NCBI RefSeq assembly: GCF_017591425.1
Contig: NW_024465885.1
Coordinates: forward strand, 36,464,501 to 36,528,500
Origin: Ochotona curzoniae
Lineage: Eukaryota > Chordata > Mammalia > Lagomorpha > Ochotonidae
Length of the DNA: 64,000 nt
Direction of reading: 5' to 3'
In this document: positions 33,919 to 44,705 of the stretch, one piece after another
How positions within the stretch are numbered: position 1 is the first letter of the stretch
Layout: every line of letters begins with the position of its first letter
Notes under the pieces: model-generated
What the model was told of the DNA's origin: nothing
The model's database searches: none
Seen by the model: the letters and a program-made list of their open reading frames with translations, nothing else
Program-made: the position numbers and the translations under genes

Positions 33919-34439
33919 CATTTTCCATTATAGCAATGTAGAACTCTGTTATATTTACCTATTTTAGCAACGTATTCATATTAAACAACTTTTTAACCAT
34001 TCTTCATTTAATGCACTTTTTTTTTTACTTCCTTAATCTATATTTTTCTCTCCCAGCTTCATCTGCCAATTCTCTTTTCCCTACATTTTCGTTAAACACT
34101 CTCTATTATCAGCTCCCAATAAATCATTATGTATGCCATTTATTCCTCAAACCATTCTCAACCATCTTTTGTTCAGTACATTTCCATATCTTTACACAAA
34201 TACCATTGTATTTTGGCTATGACCGAGAATTTTCCAAACTTAAAGCAATGATAGATGAATCTCCACATTCTTGCCTCCATTCCATCAATATATTTATATT
34301 TGTGCCATATCCTTTGCCTATAGTTCACATTATTAAGAAATAAACTCATTGTATGGAATTCGTTTTGTCCCCTGCTCCAGTCAATTCTACACGTAGGTAA
34401 CTCATATTTTCTGTATCATCAAAGCTTCCATTCCCCCCC
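33919..34439. other. Unannotated AT-rich DNA
   Basis: A 110-codon plus frame at 34011-34343 reads as a hydrophobic, F/L/S-rich string from T- and C-rich DNA; no family is recognised. Composition changes sharply at about 34435 into the GC-richer pseudogene. Confidence 0.45.
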
Positions 34440-35523
34440 TCCCCCAGGTGCTGAGGTTTATTCACAAATAAGGCACAGGATCCCTCATTCCCAGTCTACC
34501 ATGTCCCCTCTCCAGACCCAGCCAGGAGGCAGACTTGGGCCACCCAAGCCAGTCAGGGCAGAGACGTCCGGCCACGAGCAGCTCCTGCTGGAGCGCAAAG
34601 ACCCAAGTCAGTGACAGCAGAAGTGCTCTCCGAGCCATGGTCCTCGGGGCTACTTCCACAGAATGGCATGGGGCTAGGGGAGGTGGGAATGCAACCAGAT
34701 TGAGATGGGGGCTGGGGCTCTTGGCAGCAATGCCAAGTTGGCAGGGCTGGCGGCGGATAGCTTCCGGTGGTGGGTTGTTGAGGACACAGAGGACCAGAGG
34801 TCCAGGCTCTTGAGGGCTAATCCTTTGGAGGGAGGATGTCTCAGTCCAGCAGGCATTGCCAGGCAGGGACAGCGTGTCAAAGACTGAGTTCTTGCGCCTA
34901 CGGATGTGGTACCTGTGTGGAGGGTCCAGGAGGGGTCAGTGGGACATTCATCTTGACCTGGGTGGACTCCAGCAGGGTCTCAGGGCCCAGCTGCTCCTGT
35001 GGGGTCCTGCAGAGGTGACAGGGGGTGCCAGGATCCGAAGACACCAGGAAGAGGCGGCGGTTGACATGGTAACAGTACACATATTCATGGTCTCCTTTTT
35101 GCCAGCACTCTCACGCACTACTAGGAAGCTGGGGTCGGCGGAGATGCAAGTGCAGTCTTTCCTGTGGGCTTCCCTGAGCTTCTGTAGCCACAAGAAGAAA
35201 GCCTCGACCTTTCTAGTGATGGGAAAGCAGCTGTTCAGTGACTTGGCAATCCAGTCATAGCCCAAGTACGGCTGTTCTCTGGCACCTCCGACTCCATACA
35301 GAAGGTTATTTTGGACTTCCTTTGTTGGGCCAGGATGGACCACAGTGTCTGTGCCTGCTGGGACCCCAGATCTTCCCGCCCTGCAGAAGGTTCTGAGTCC
35401 TTGAAGTTTGCGACAGAAGCAAGGGTGCTGAGTGGGATCTCAGCTGGCTCAGGGATGCCTGATATTGGCCCTAGGTAGGAAGGAGCTGAACCTGGCACAT
35501 GAGGCCTTTTCACTTTGGTCATT
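34440..35523 (-). pseudogene. MIIP: MIIP processed pseudogene, 5'-truncated
   Basis: The functional parent is MIIP (migration and invasion inhibitory protein, IIp45), a protein of roughly 390 residues reported to restrain cell migration through IGFBP2 and HDAC6 pathways. Reading the minus strand from 35522, the homologous parts in order are: an S/P-rich segment with 'QAQTLWSILAQQ' (about 35400-35320), 'YLGYDWIAKSLNS' (about 35270-35230), 'EAFFLWLQKLREA' (about 35205-35165), '[10 protein letters not shown]' and '[15 protein letters not shown]' (about 35080-35000), and 'LDLWSSVSS' (about 34795-34770). Homologous blocks fall in three different frames, so at least three frameshifts break it. The sequence is continuous, with no introns, and ends with a polyadenylation signal AATAAA (complement at 34457-34462) just before the right-hand end of the transcript copy. 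It lacks roughly the first third of the protein and abuts a SINE at 35524. No poly(A) tail or TSD is clear. GC content is well above its surroundings. Parent assignment is from memory of the protein, not a search. Confidence 0.85.
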
Positions 35524-35732
35524 TTAAAAAAGATTTGTCACATTTCTTTGAAAAGCAGAGTTACAGAGGATTAGGGAGAGACAGAGAGAGATCTTTCACC
35601 CACTGGCTTACTTCCCAAAAGGCTACAGTTAGCCTGGACGACATGGTTTCCAAACAGCACCCCCACATGGCAGGCAGTTCAACCTTACAAGTGGTACCTG
35701 AACCTACTGTGCTACAACACTGACCCCCAATT
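35524..35732 (-). mobile_element. CSINE, minus strand, internally shortened
   Basis: Reversed tail 'attttaaaaaagatttgtca', 'gaaaagcagagttacagagg', 'gatctttcacccactggctt', 'acttcccaaaaggctacagt', then an abrupt jump to head-side sequence ('ctgtgctacaacactgaccc'). It is about 210 bp rather than about 330. It borders the truncated 5' end of the MIIP retrocopy. Confidence 0.7.
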
Positions 35733-37284
35733 TTAGACTCTTTGAGGTTAGTGCTGTTTGTATAAAATGCTAATTTATCTTATATATAAATAAATTTTGC
35801 GGCACCATCTTATAATTTTCTATGTGGAACATGAAAGTTCTAGTTTATGAACATGAAAATAGTAGCATAGTAGTCATTAAAAGAAAGAAAAATACATCCA
35901 GAGATAATGAAAATTATCTTATTAATGTGCTGTCAAGAATCTTTATTGTCTGTTGGGGAAAATATAATGTGCCTGAATTTGCAACTGGTTGACATCTCTT
36001 TCTCCAAGGAAATGCTGAAACTCTTCTACGGAAGTATTTGCCATCTGCGTGTGCATGAATGTGTTCAGATTCAGAGTGTGGGCAGTGGTCTCTTCTAAAA
36101 GCAGAGTTTGAACCCCAGAACTGGTTCTTTTACCTATAAGACTTCTGGCAAACCAATTAACTAGTTTATGCTTCAAGCTTCTCAGGAGGAAAGCAAGAAA
36201 TGTGTTAGCATAAAGTTTCACTCAGTGAGTTCATACACACACAAAGCAGTTTAAAATTGTATATGCCACTATATAAAAATAGCTTTTCATAGATACTGTC
36301 AGTTATCTCCACTTTTTTGATCAACTTTCTGAAATTTTCTGTTTATCTACTCCTGCATATTTTCATGCTTTTAGCAATTCTCAAAATAATATGATAAAAA
36401 AGCTTACCAAAAAGTCTATTCTATGTGGTTGATGTATTTAATTTATTCATTTACTCATTCATTCTAATCTAAATTTCCAAGCTGCAGCTTAGAGTTGCAC
36501 AGTTATTGAAAAGCACAGATAAAGCAGAAGTAAAATAACATTTACAGCACTTCACACGCCTGAGTGAGTGTTCCTTCACTCTCCTTGAAGATCACAGAAA
36601 GAGACATTATTTTTCTCAACATTGTGCTCAAATCTTATCATTTGGCTAAAATATCTTCCTTGTACATTGACCTAACTGTGAGAGAGGCTTTCTACCTTTC
36701 TCACTGAGAATACACTTTCCAGAAGGCAAAAAAATGTTTCATGAGGAACTTATATTTTATTCTTTTATCAACTTTACATATGTCATGGGAACTGCGTGAT
36801 CGATTCAGCCACTTCTGTACTACCAAGAATTATGATTAAAGCGTAGATTGTGTGAGTCACAATTCATCCCAGGCGATGAAGCTCTGTATATGGCAGGGAT
36901 GGATTTTCTACATTGCATTGTCTAGCCTATAGCTTCAGAATAAAATGTAAATGTATTCCAGAAGCAGAATCACAGTGAATTCTGTTTATAACTCTTCTTA
37001 GGAAATTTTAGCAGTATTTGTGTAGTGTGTTTTTGTGTGTATGCATGCATGAATGTATATTAGGGCTGCCTAATTTTCTCGCTATCAGAAAAGATATATA
37101 AGTAAAATTACAATTTCATGACCTCTTAATCCCTAGCACTTCTCCAGTTGACCGCTCTTACACAAAACATTGTAGTAGACTTATACCCTTTCAGAAATTT
37201 TAATGCAGTAAGTAGTATCCATTAGCTATAGAAGATACATTTTACTATTTCTACAAAATTTTGTGAGAACTTGGTACTTTTCCT
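35733..37284. other. Unannotated AT-rich DNA
   Basis: About 1.5 kb; overlapping frames on opposite strands at 35907-36221 are not convincing. A short GT/ATGC-rich run lies near 37028-37060. Confidence 0.45.
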
Positions 37285-37603
37285 TTTATTTTTGGGGGAG
37301 TTGTTTATTTTTGCTTGAAAATCGTAGTTGCATGAAGAGTAGAAAGAGACTAAGAGAGAGATTGTTCATCTGCTAAATTTATCCCCCCCCTACAACCAAG
37401 CTTAGCCAGTCAGAGGATAAAATCCAGGAACTGTCTCCCATGTGAGTGCAGGGCACCAAGGCCTTGTGGGCCATTCCACGGATTTTTCAGGCCACTGGCA
37501 TGGTCCTAAATTGAAAGCAGAGTAGCTGGGACTCAAAGCACTGCTCATATGGGATGCCAGAACCACAAGCTGAAGATTAGGCTGCAATGCCACACCAGCT
37601 CCA
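37285..37603 (-). mobile_element. CSINE, minus strand
   Basis: 'tttattttttgc'-like reversed tail, GA-rich block near 37340-37365, 'gttcatctgctaaatttatc', 'ctgtctcccatgtgagtgca', 'ctgctcatatgggatgccag' and the decayed head 'tgcaatgccacaccagctcc'. Near full length. Confidence 0.8.
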
Positions 37604-37649
37604 GTGATTATTCATTAAAAACATATTTCAACTAAGTGCATGGAATTTT

Positions 37650-37961
37650 TTAAATTATTATTTTACTGGAAAGTAATATTTACAGAGAGAAGGAGATATA
37701 AAAAGGAAGATCTTCCATCCGTTGATTCAATACCCAAGTAGTTTCAACCACCAAAGGTGAGTCGACCAGAAGCCAGGAATTTTTACCAAATCTCAAACAT
37801 GGGTTAATTGTGCCAAGGTCTTTGGTCATCCTCTTGCTTTCTCAGGCCACTAGCAGGTTGTTGGATGGGAAGTGGAACAACTGGGACACAAACTGACACC
37901 CATATAGGATCCTAGTACGTGCAATAAGGATTTAGCCACTAGACTATCACACTGGACCCTA
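37650..37961 (-). mobile_element. CSINE, minus strand, second of a pair
   Basis: 'atttacagagagaaggagat', 'ggaagatcttccatccgttg', 'attcaatacccaagtag', 'tttctcaggccactagcagg', 'ggatgggaagtggaacaact', 'cccatataggatcctagtac' and head 'ctatcacactggaccc'. It lies only about 45 bp from the preceding SINE in the same orientation and is less diverged. Confidence 0.88.
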
Positions 37962-38966
37962 AATGCATATAATTTTTAACTTATGGTTCAATATATGTGC
38001 CATGACTTGTAACATAATCTGTCACAGAAAACAAGAATTATTGCCTTACCAGAGACAGTTTGTTTTGTCTCTTTCTAGTCAAAAAATTTGATTCAGGAAA
38101 CATCAATTTATGACTTCTGAGAGATGGCCATATGTATATGTATATCTCAAAAAGTTCCTATAAATGGAATAACTAAAGTGCTTTTGTTCTAAAAATTGCT
38201 TTGGAATCCTCACATAAAATGATTAATTAAGACATTTATGAAAAATGCATATTGTAGAAAACTATTTATAGGTTTTCAATTTTTTGCAGCAAAATATAAG
38301 CAACTTTAAATCCCACTTTCCAAGAACTTTATGAAACCTCCAGTAGACTTTTGTGCTTAAATTAGAGTTTCTGGCTTCTTTTGCTCATTGAAGTGTCTTT
38401 GAAATTTATCTGGGTCTCATTCATAGACTTCCTTTCAAGCCAAGCAGGACTACAGTATCTTGGTTTACCACAGTGCTGATATGGTCTGCTCTTGAAGGCA
38501 TTTGGTTTGTTTTCAGACCTAGACTGGCAGGATTTAGATTATTATATATTACTGACTTGTAGTGATAGAATAAATACCCATACATGTGCATATCTTGGTG
38601 TACCCAACATCAAATGACTAAGATAGTAGGCAAGCAGTGGATTTTATTCATTTTTACTGGTATTTTTTCATGAGCAGGAATTGTAGAATTTAATATTGCC
38701 TAATTCATAAATTTTTGGTATTAGAAATAATTCACCATGGCATCCTGCATGAATAGTGTTCATAGTTGCAGAGAAATTTTTCTATAGTTTCTTCTATAAA
38801 ATATGGCTCTGGTGTTTATGCCGAGATCTAGGATATAATTTTTGGCAAATTTTATTTATTCCATTGGTGAAAATATTACTTAGACTTTTACATTAATATC
38901 CATTTATTTTAATCCTTTTATGTGACATCTATAGGAAAATTTTAATATTAATCCAAACTGGGAAAT
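37962..38966. other. Unannotated AT-rich DNA
   Basis: About 1 kb, no repeat or exon recognised. Confidence 0.45.
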
Positions 38967-39403
38967 GTTACCAGAAATCCCTGATGGGTTCTTTCCTCAG
39001 CTTCGTATTGAAACAAAAAGCCGGGAATCTGTTGCAAACAGAAAAGTTTATTTGTGAAGGGACCAGATGAGCAGGGAAGGCAAGGAAGGGGAGAGCACCT
39101 CCGGAGAGAAAGCTGGGAGGTGGGGTGTCTCTCCGAAGAGGAGGGAGAAAGAAACACCAAAGGCTTGAGGAAGGATCTTGGGATTTTAAGCCTTCCTTGA
39201 CCCCTCCTTGTTGGGCGGGGAACCTACAGGTGAGATGTTCCCCATTGGTGGTCTCTTAATTAATTAGAACAAGGGTGGGCAATGCTGGTGCTGCCCACCT
39301 GAAGGTGTGGCCAAGACCTCAGCAGGCAAGGATGGTCTCGGGAAAGTTTTCAGTTTGATGTATCTCAGATAAATAAGTTGGTTAAAAAAAATAAATTTTA
39401 ACA
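38967..39403 (-). mobile_element. LTR-like block, minus strand
   Basis: Read in reverse, this GC-richer island (core 39005-39345) has LTR-like order: a CCAAT-type box ('accaatggggaacatc', about 39239-39254), a weak TATA-like 'cttaaaatccc' (about 39181-39191), a CT-rich stretch, then 'aataaact' (about 39045-39052) followed by 'gcaacagattcccgg'. Possible termini are TGTTA/TAACA at 38967 and 39403, or TGAAA/TTTCA at about 39008 and 39340; neither pair has a clear TSD. No internal retroviral genes adjoin. It could also be a decayed non-LTR fragment. Confidence 0.45.
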
Positions 39404-39557
39404 TCTTAGGGAGTATATCATGTTAATTTGGGATAGCTATTACTTAAAAGAAGACAATATAATGCAATAGTTAGTATAGACTAAATTTTGTTTCCCCATC
39501 CCCTGCACAAAGTTCAGATATTGAAGTGCCAAATTCCATTTCCTCAGAATGTGACTT
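39404..39557. other. Short spacer left of L1
   Basis: AT-rich spacer ending in 'agaagaaaatg' (39558-39568), the probable left copy of the TSD of the following L1. Confidence 0.5.
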
Positions 39558-39568
39558 AGAAGAAAATG

Positions 39569-41018
39569 TAGAAGATAGACCCACATCTATCACCATACAC
39601 TAAGATCCAATCTACATAGATAAAAGACCTAAGCCTACATCCAGAAACCTTCAAACTCTTGCAAGAAAATGTAGGAAATACCCTGCAAGACCTAGGAGTA
39701 GGTCCGACTTTCTAAGAAGGACACCAAAAGCAATAGCAGTTGAGAACAGAATAAACAAATGGGACCTCATCAAACTAAGAAGCTTCTGTACAGCAAGGGA
39801 AACAATCAACAAAGTAAAAAAGCAACCCACAGAGTGGGAGAAGATCTTTGCACACGATATAGGCGATAGGGGGCTAATTTCCAGGATATACAAAGAACTT
39901 CAAAACAACCAAAAAACCAAAACAAACAAGCCACTCAAGAAATGGGCACGGGAAATGGGCAAACATTTCACAAAGGAACAAGTCCAAATGGCAAACAAAC
40001 ATATGAAAAAATGCTCCAGCTCCCTGGCAATAAGGGAAATCCAAATTAAAACATCGATGAGGTACCACCTAACACCAGTTAGATTGGCCCACATAAACAA
40101 GAACACCAACGACGCTTGCTGGCAAGGATGCGGGGAAAAGGGAACCCTACTCCACTGCTGGTGGAGCTGCAAATTGGTACAGCCTTTATGGAAATCAGTC
40201 TGGAGAACACTAAAACAACTCAAAATCTGCATACCATATGACCCAGCAATAGCACTCCTAGGAATATATCCAAAACACCTGTTTTACGACAAACCAACAT
40301 GCATCCCTATGTTCATTGCAGCACAATCAGTAATTGCAAAAACATGGAAGCAACCAAAATGCCCATCAGCAGAAGATTGGATAAGAAAGCTTTGGTTCAT
40401 CTACTCCATGAAATACTACTCAGCTATTAAAAAAAACAAAATGCAGTTCTTTGTGGCTAAATGGGCACAACTGGAAACTATAATGCTAAGGGAAATGAGC
40501 GAATCCCAAAAGGTTAGATACCACATGTTTGCCTTGATTTAACCTGTAATTTTTTGTTTGGTTGTTTATTATTTTTTTTTTAACCTGTCATTGATACTGT
40601 CTCAACCCAGAGGTTTCGAAGAATGGAACTTGCATTATCTTTAACATATTGTTTACCCAATACTATGTCAATTAATTCCATAATGTTGTATATTGATACT
40701 GAGGTTTTGTTGGAGATTTTATATGACCGGATCTTTACTCTGTTAGCCCTACCTTCAGACCAGAGAAGGTCTCCCCAAGAGGCCACTGAACTTATCTGGA
40801 CAATAAGACGCTGAACTTTATGCTAGGCATGTGTTTGCAAGGAATGAATCTCAACTGAACTTGAACTATGGTTATGCATCAAGGTGGAGGAATCCACCAT
40901 GGGGGATGGGGGGGGGGAATCCCCAGCGCCTAGAAAACTGTACCACATAATACAATGTAAACAACAATAAAAAAAAAGAATAATTCACTAATCAAAAAAA
41001 AAAGTAGACAAAAAAAAA
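39569..41018 (+). mobile_element. 5'-truncated L1: ORF2 3' part plus 3' UTR
   Basis: The last about 320 codons of L1 ORF2 (C-terminal part, beyond the reverse-transcriptase core) and a complete 3' UTR. The final 195 codons are open (39955-40542, stop TAA at 40540). They include '[17 protein letters not shown]', the cysteine-rich '[18 protein letters not shown]' (the conserved CX3CX7HX4C-type motif of L1 ORF2) and the end '[13 protein letters not shown]'. One apparent 1-bp frameshift lies at about 39700, so the fragment is only mostly open. The 3' UTR (40543 onward) matches the 20-21 kb copies and ends in A-rich tails at 40965-41018. Probable TSD: 'agaagaaaatg' (39558-39568) against 'agaagagaatg' (41019-41029), 10 of 11. 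It cannot encode a working ORF2 protein. Confidence 0.93.
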
Positions 41019-41029
41019 AGAAGAGAATG

Positions 41030-41399
41030 AAGTTAAAAGGAATCATTACAGAGTGGGCCCTAATGCAATTTTACAGGTATATTTATAAGAAAAGTATATA
41101 ATGGCACACCAGCGAAGTGGTGTTGCCCAGAAGTGTGAGCACACAGCCACAGACTAAGGAGAGAGGCCTCAGGAGATCTATGCAGCGTGCTCCTGGACTT
41201 CTGCCATCGACAACTGTGGGCATATCTTCATTTGAAGCCACCAAGTCTGTTATGTTCTTTCATCAGAATGCCCATGGACTGAGTTTTAGTCCTGCTCCTA
41301 TTCAATCCATGTGTTGACACCTTAACCTCAAATATGACAATGCTAACAGGCTAATCATGTTTTATAAAGTTCTTTTTGTCATGGGTTTCTTATAAACTA
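41030..41399. other. Unannotated intergenic DNA
   Basis: About 370 bp between the L1 and the next SINE. A 66-codon frame (41117-41317) is not recognisable. The stretch 'gaagccaccaagtctgttat' near 41237 resembles the MaLR-type LTR signature in sense orientation, too little to call. Confidence 0.35.
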
Positions 41400-41712
41400 A
41401 TTTTTTTCTATTTATTTAAGAGGTAGAGAGAAAGTAAAGCCAGATAGAAGTCCTATCTGTTGTTTTATTCCCCCCAGTTGTCACAATCAGCCAGGGCTGG
41501 GCCAGGCCAAAGCCTGTAGCCAGGAACTTGAGAGGTCTCTTATGTGTGTGGCACAGATACAAAACTGGAGTCTTCACATGGGGGCTCATAGAGTTTGCAT
41601 TAGCATGAAACTGGAGTCAAAAGTGGAACATGGGCTTGAATGCAGGAATTACAATACAGGATGAAATGGTCTAAATGGTGGTTTAACGACTTAGCACTAC
41701 AGCTGCTCTCAG
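41400..41712 (-). mobile_element. Old CSINE, minus strand
   Basis: Reversed tail 'tttctatttatttaagaggt', 'cagccagggctgggccaggc', 'caaagcctgtagccaggaac', 'gggcttgaatgcaggaatta' and head 'gacttagcactacagctgct'. An older subfamily with a small expansion in the middle. Confidence 0.75.
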
Positions 41713-43244
41713 TCAGATTCCACAAGATATTAACTAAGGTTGATTAAATAAGAGTACACTCCTATGCACTCCAATATGTCTCACTGTATCAGAGAGAGAC
41801 CAGTAAGTTGTCATAGGAAATGTCACTTGCAGACACGGTGAGAAGGAAGCCAGTGCAATTCACAAGCCAAATACTCAGGAGAAACCAATTCTGATGAAGC
41901 TTTGTTGCAGAACTTTCCACTCCCAAAGCCAAAAGAAACACAACTGGATTATTGAAGCTTGTCAGGCTGAGTTTTTGTTACAGCTGCTTTGATAGACAAA
42001 CATAGCAACCATAGCACACCAATACAGGGAGCTGGTCAGCATCATCTATTCTGAATTTAGGGGCAGGTAGCCCAACAACAGTCCATAGGGAAAACACATT
42101 CCTTACCTTCAGGCTCAAGTTTGGGTCCATCAGTGTCCAACAGCTGGGCTGTGTCTGACACTGAATGAGATGCCAAAAATGAAAGCCCTGGCCAGGTGTA
42201 CAATTTGCTCCTCTTCTGCATGCCCTTTCTCGACTGCCTAACCCCCACTCAGCAAGTACACTCAGATCTGAAACTTTGCCTCTCACAGTTATGTATCAAA
42301 AGAATATCCAGTATGAAGTCCAGGCAAATTGGCTGACTTGAGCCAGAAACAACACCAAAAGGAAATAGATCACCTGCCATTTCCCCCCCTAGGTTAAGGT
42401 GAAAAGAAGCAGACTCTTGTCACTATCCACTATGCTGTGAGCATGCTAATGAAAGAAATTAGGAACAGAATAGCAGCAGAAGCCATGTGAGTTTCAATTC
42501 TGTTCTTGTCAAACTTAGTAATAAAAGCTACAATTGTATTACTGCTTGGGAGGAAACATGATACCATAACCAAAGTCTTTGTGCTAGATGGGTCCGATGT
42601 CTTCAGCATTAGACATATTCCACTTTTAAGAAAGCCTGAGAATAGAGTTAAAGCTTCAGTTTATGATTTAACAAGTACATTTTATAAATACTTTATTCTA
42701 ACAGAAAACACCCATCCTGGGTAAAGCGTGCTGAACCTTAACAAGCTCCTGAAAGAGTCATTTTGAATCAAAATATATAATGAAGTTATTGTGAAGTATC
42801 AATTCAGTTAGATACAAAGTTCCATATGAAAACTACCAAAAACTCAAAAATAGTGTAAAATGAAGCTTACAGCTTAATCCTTCTCACCAAAATGACATTT
42901 GAGTTAATTCCAATTACAAGATTCAGTCATATCAACACATAAAATATAAGCAATTTTATAATATCTCTTTAAATCAGTTTTCCATAAGAAATAATAGTTT
43001 ATATTAATAATATTATTACAGGATTTCAGAATAAAATGCATATGACACTGTACTCAAGTGAAAAGCAGTTAGAAAACATAACGTTATGAAGCAAGCTTGA
43101 ATTGTACACCCAACTTGTACAATTTGTATCCAATTACCGCTTTGGTTGTGTACAGATAACTTGGAACATATTAGCATGTAGCATACCATTGTCCATTGAT
43201 GTGTTGTGAGCATGTATGTTTGCAAATTTTCAAGGTTTCAATGT
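41713..43244. other. Unannotated intergenic DNA
   Basis: About 1.5 kb. A 102-codon and a 63-codon minus frame overlap at 41978-42286 and look incidental. No repeats recognised; AT-rich to the right. Confidence 0.45.
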
Positions 43245-43540
43245 TTTCTTTAATTTTTTTCCCCTATAAGTGTTTTCCTATCACAAAACTCATTTTTTTT
43301 CATAATATTGTTCCAAGGAATAGGAACTCCCCCTTGCATGCCTTTCTTGCCCCAAATTTTCCCCCAGGTTAGTACATGCTAGTATATTAGTATGGTCTTT
43401 CAGTAAGCACCAAAAGTACAATATTCTGCTATTTAACTGTGCCATGATATTGAATGTACTGGCAATGGTAAACAATCTAGTATCCTATTGTCACAGTCTA
43501 TTCAACTGATTCATTGGGAGTATTCCTTTTGTTTGAGAGC
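43245..43540 (-). mobile_element. Possible old L1 3' UTR, minus strand
   Basis: Begins with a T-rich stretch and has the texture of an antisense L1 3' UTR: 'gaataggaactcccccttgc', 'cagtaagcaccaaaagtaca', 'ctagtatcctattgtcacag', 'caactgattcattgggag'. It lies directly left of a plus-strand L1 end. Assignment is tentative because no terminal L1 tract is clearly matched. Confidence 0.35.
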
Positions 43541-43599
43541 AGAATCTTAACTTGCCAACATCCTAGTATCCACCTGACAGTTCATCTGTAAAAAAATAT

Positions 43600-43870
43600 G
43601 GATATGCATGTTTACCCATGTATCTATCATTTTTGTATTTTTTCATAGAGGTTGCCTTATGTCAGAGAACTTATGATATTTGTAGCAGTACAATCTACAA
43701 TAGTGACCAACTGAAACAATACAAGTACTTGTCAAAAAAGGAATGGATAAAGAAATTGTGGAATACTAATCAGCCATTAAAATATTTAAATTCTATCATT
43801 TGCAATAAAAGGGTCCCAATCAGAGACCATTATGCTCAGTGAAATAAGCCAATCCTGAAAGGACAAATTT
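43600..43870 (+). mobile_element. Old L1 ORF2-end fragment
   Basis: 'gtagcagtacaatctacaat', 'aaaaaaggaatggataaaga', 'attgtggaatactaatcagc', 'gagaccattatgctcagtga' and 'aataagccaatcctgaaag' follow the end of L1 ORF2 (the Q-S-x-I / W-I-K-K-L-W / Y-S-A-I / E-T-I-M-L-S-E region) with substitutions. No 3' UTR follows; a SINE begins about 70 bp on. Confidence 0.75.
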
Positions 43871-43937
43871 AAAACTCAATTTTTAATGGAGCTGATTTAA
43901 AAATAACCACAGAGGTCTTCATAATTTAAAAAGTTTG

Positions 43938-44193
43938 AGGTGCCAGCATTATAGGGTAACAAGTTAGGTGTCTATGATGTTAGCATCTCAGACCGAGGCT
44001 GGTTTCAGACTTGGCTGCTCAGTTTCTCATCCAGCTCCCTGCTAATGTATCTAAGACAGCAACAGGAGATGGTCCAGACACTTGGACCATGCACTCTCGA
44101 GTAAAATCCAGGAAAAGCTCTGGATTATTGGTTTTGGCAAGGCAGAACCCTGTCCATTGTAGCCATCTGGGAAATGAATCAGCAGATGGATCA

Positions 44194-44257
<64 letters not shown>

Positions 44258-44310
44258 ACTATCACTGTACTGTCTCCATAACTCCGCCTTTTCAAGTATA
44301 TAAAAGTGTT
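43938..44310 (+). mobile_element. Older CSINE with (CT)n(CA)n expansion
   Basis: 'aggtgccagcattatagggt', 'catccagctccctgctaatg', 'agcaacaggagatggtccag', 'gtagccatctgggaaatgaa', 'tcagcagatggatcacatct', then the microsatellite and 'ctccgccttttcaagtatat'. The CT-rich part of the SINE has grown into the dinucleotide array. Three frames of 78-102 codons across it are low-complexity artefacts. Confidence 0.83.
44196..44255. repeat. Compound (CT)n(CA)n microsatellite
   Basis: About fifteen CT units (44196-44225) followed at once by about fifteen CA units (44225-44255), both uninterrupted. Such pure arrays are usually length-polymorphic. It lies inside the 3' part of a CSINE. Confidence 0.97.
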
Positions 44311-44419
44311 TAAGAACAAAGAAAAATAAGTTTGGAAATAACATGGGAAATAAAAACAAAAAATGTATGAAACATCAAACTGCACAATTCTCATATAAAC
44401 TCTTTCTTAGGTCTCTGAA

Positions 44420-44705
44420 GTTGATAAGCTGCTACAACAAAATACATTAAATAATTAACAGCAACAGAAATTTATTGCATACAACTATGAAAGCTGGGAA
44501 GTTACACTCAAGGAGCCGACAGCTTTGGTGTCCTCACATGGTACAGCAGGTGAACAGTCTTCTGTGGACATTAATCCTACACATGAAGACTCTGTACCTG
44601 TGACATAATCCCCTACCCCAAGTGTCTGTTTCTTTTTGTGATCTCATAGGGGTTAGATTTCAGCATACAAATTTTCGTAGGACATAAAGTTGCATACCAT
44701 AACAT
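44420..44705 (-). mobile_element. MaLR-type LTR (ERVL-MaLR), minus strand
   Basis: The window shows, in order, 'gctgctacaacaaaatac', 'acagcaacagaaatttattg', 'gaaagctgggaagtt', 'ggtgtcctcacatggtac', 'ggggttagatttcagcatac' and 'aaattttcgtaggacataaa'. Reversed, this is the familiar MaLR LTR (MLT1/MST type) from its 5' 'tgtcc..aaatt..tatg' start to the AATAAATTTCTGTTG polyadenylation region. It is old and diverged, an LTR remnant only with no coding sequence. Confidence 0.7.

Noticed and set aside
34011..34343. 110-codon hydrophobic frame as a membrane protein
   Set aside because: T- and C-rich DNA yields F/L/S strings; no family recognised.
34462..34659. Minus frame with a hydrophobic start resembling a signal peptide
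   Set aside because: It lies in the 3' untranslated part of the MIIP retrocopy, downstream of its coding remnants.
34535..35260. Plus-strand frames up to 134 codons in the GC-rich block
   Set aside because: Antisense shadows of the MIIP pseudogene.
39955..40542. Longest open frame (195 codons) as a host gene
   Set aside because: Clearly the tail of L1 ORF2, followed by the L1 3' UTR and A-rich end.
44011..44359. Frames encoding (HT)n, (CV)n and (RE)n strings
   Set aside because: Translations of the (CT)n(CA)n microsatellite.
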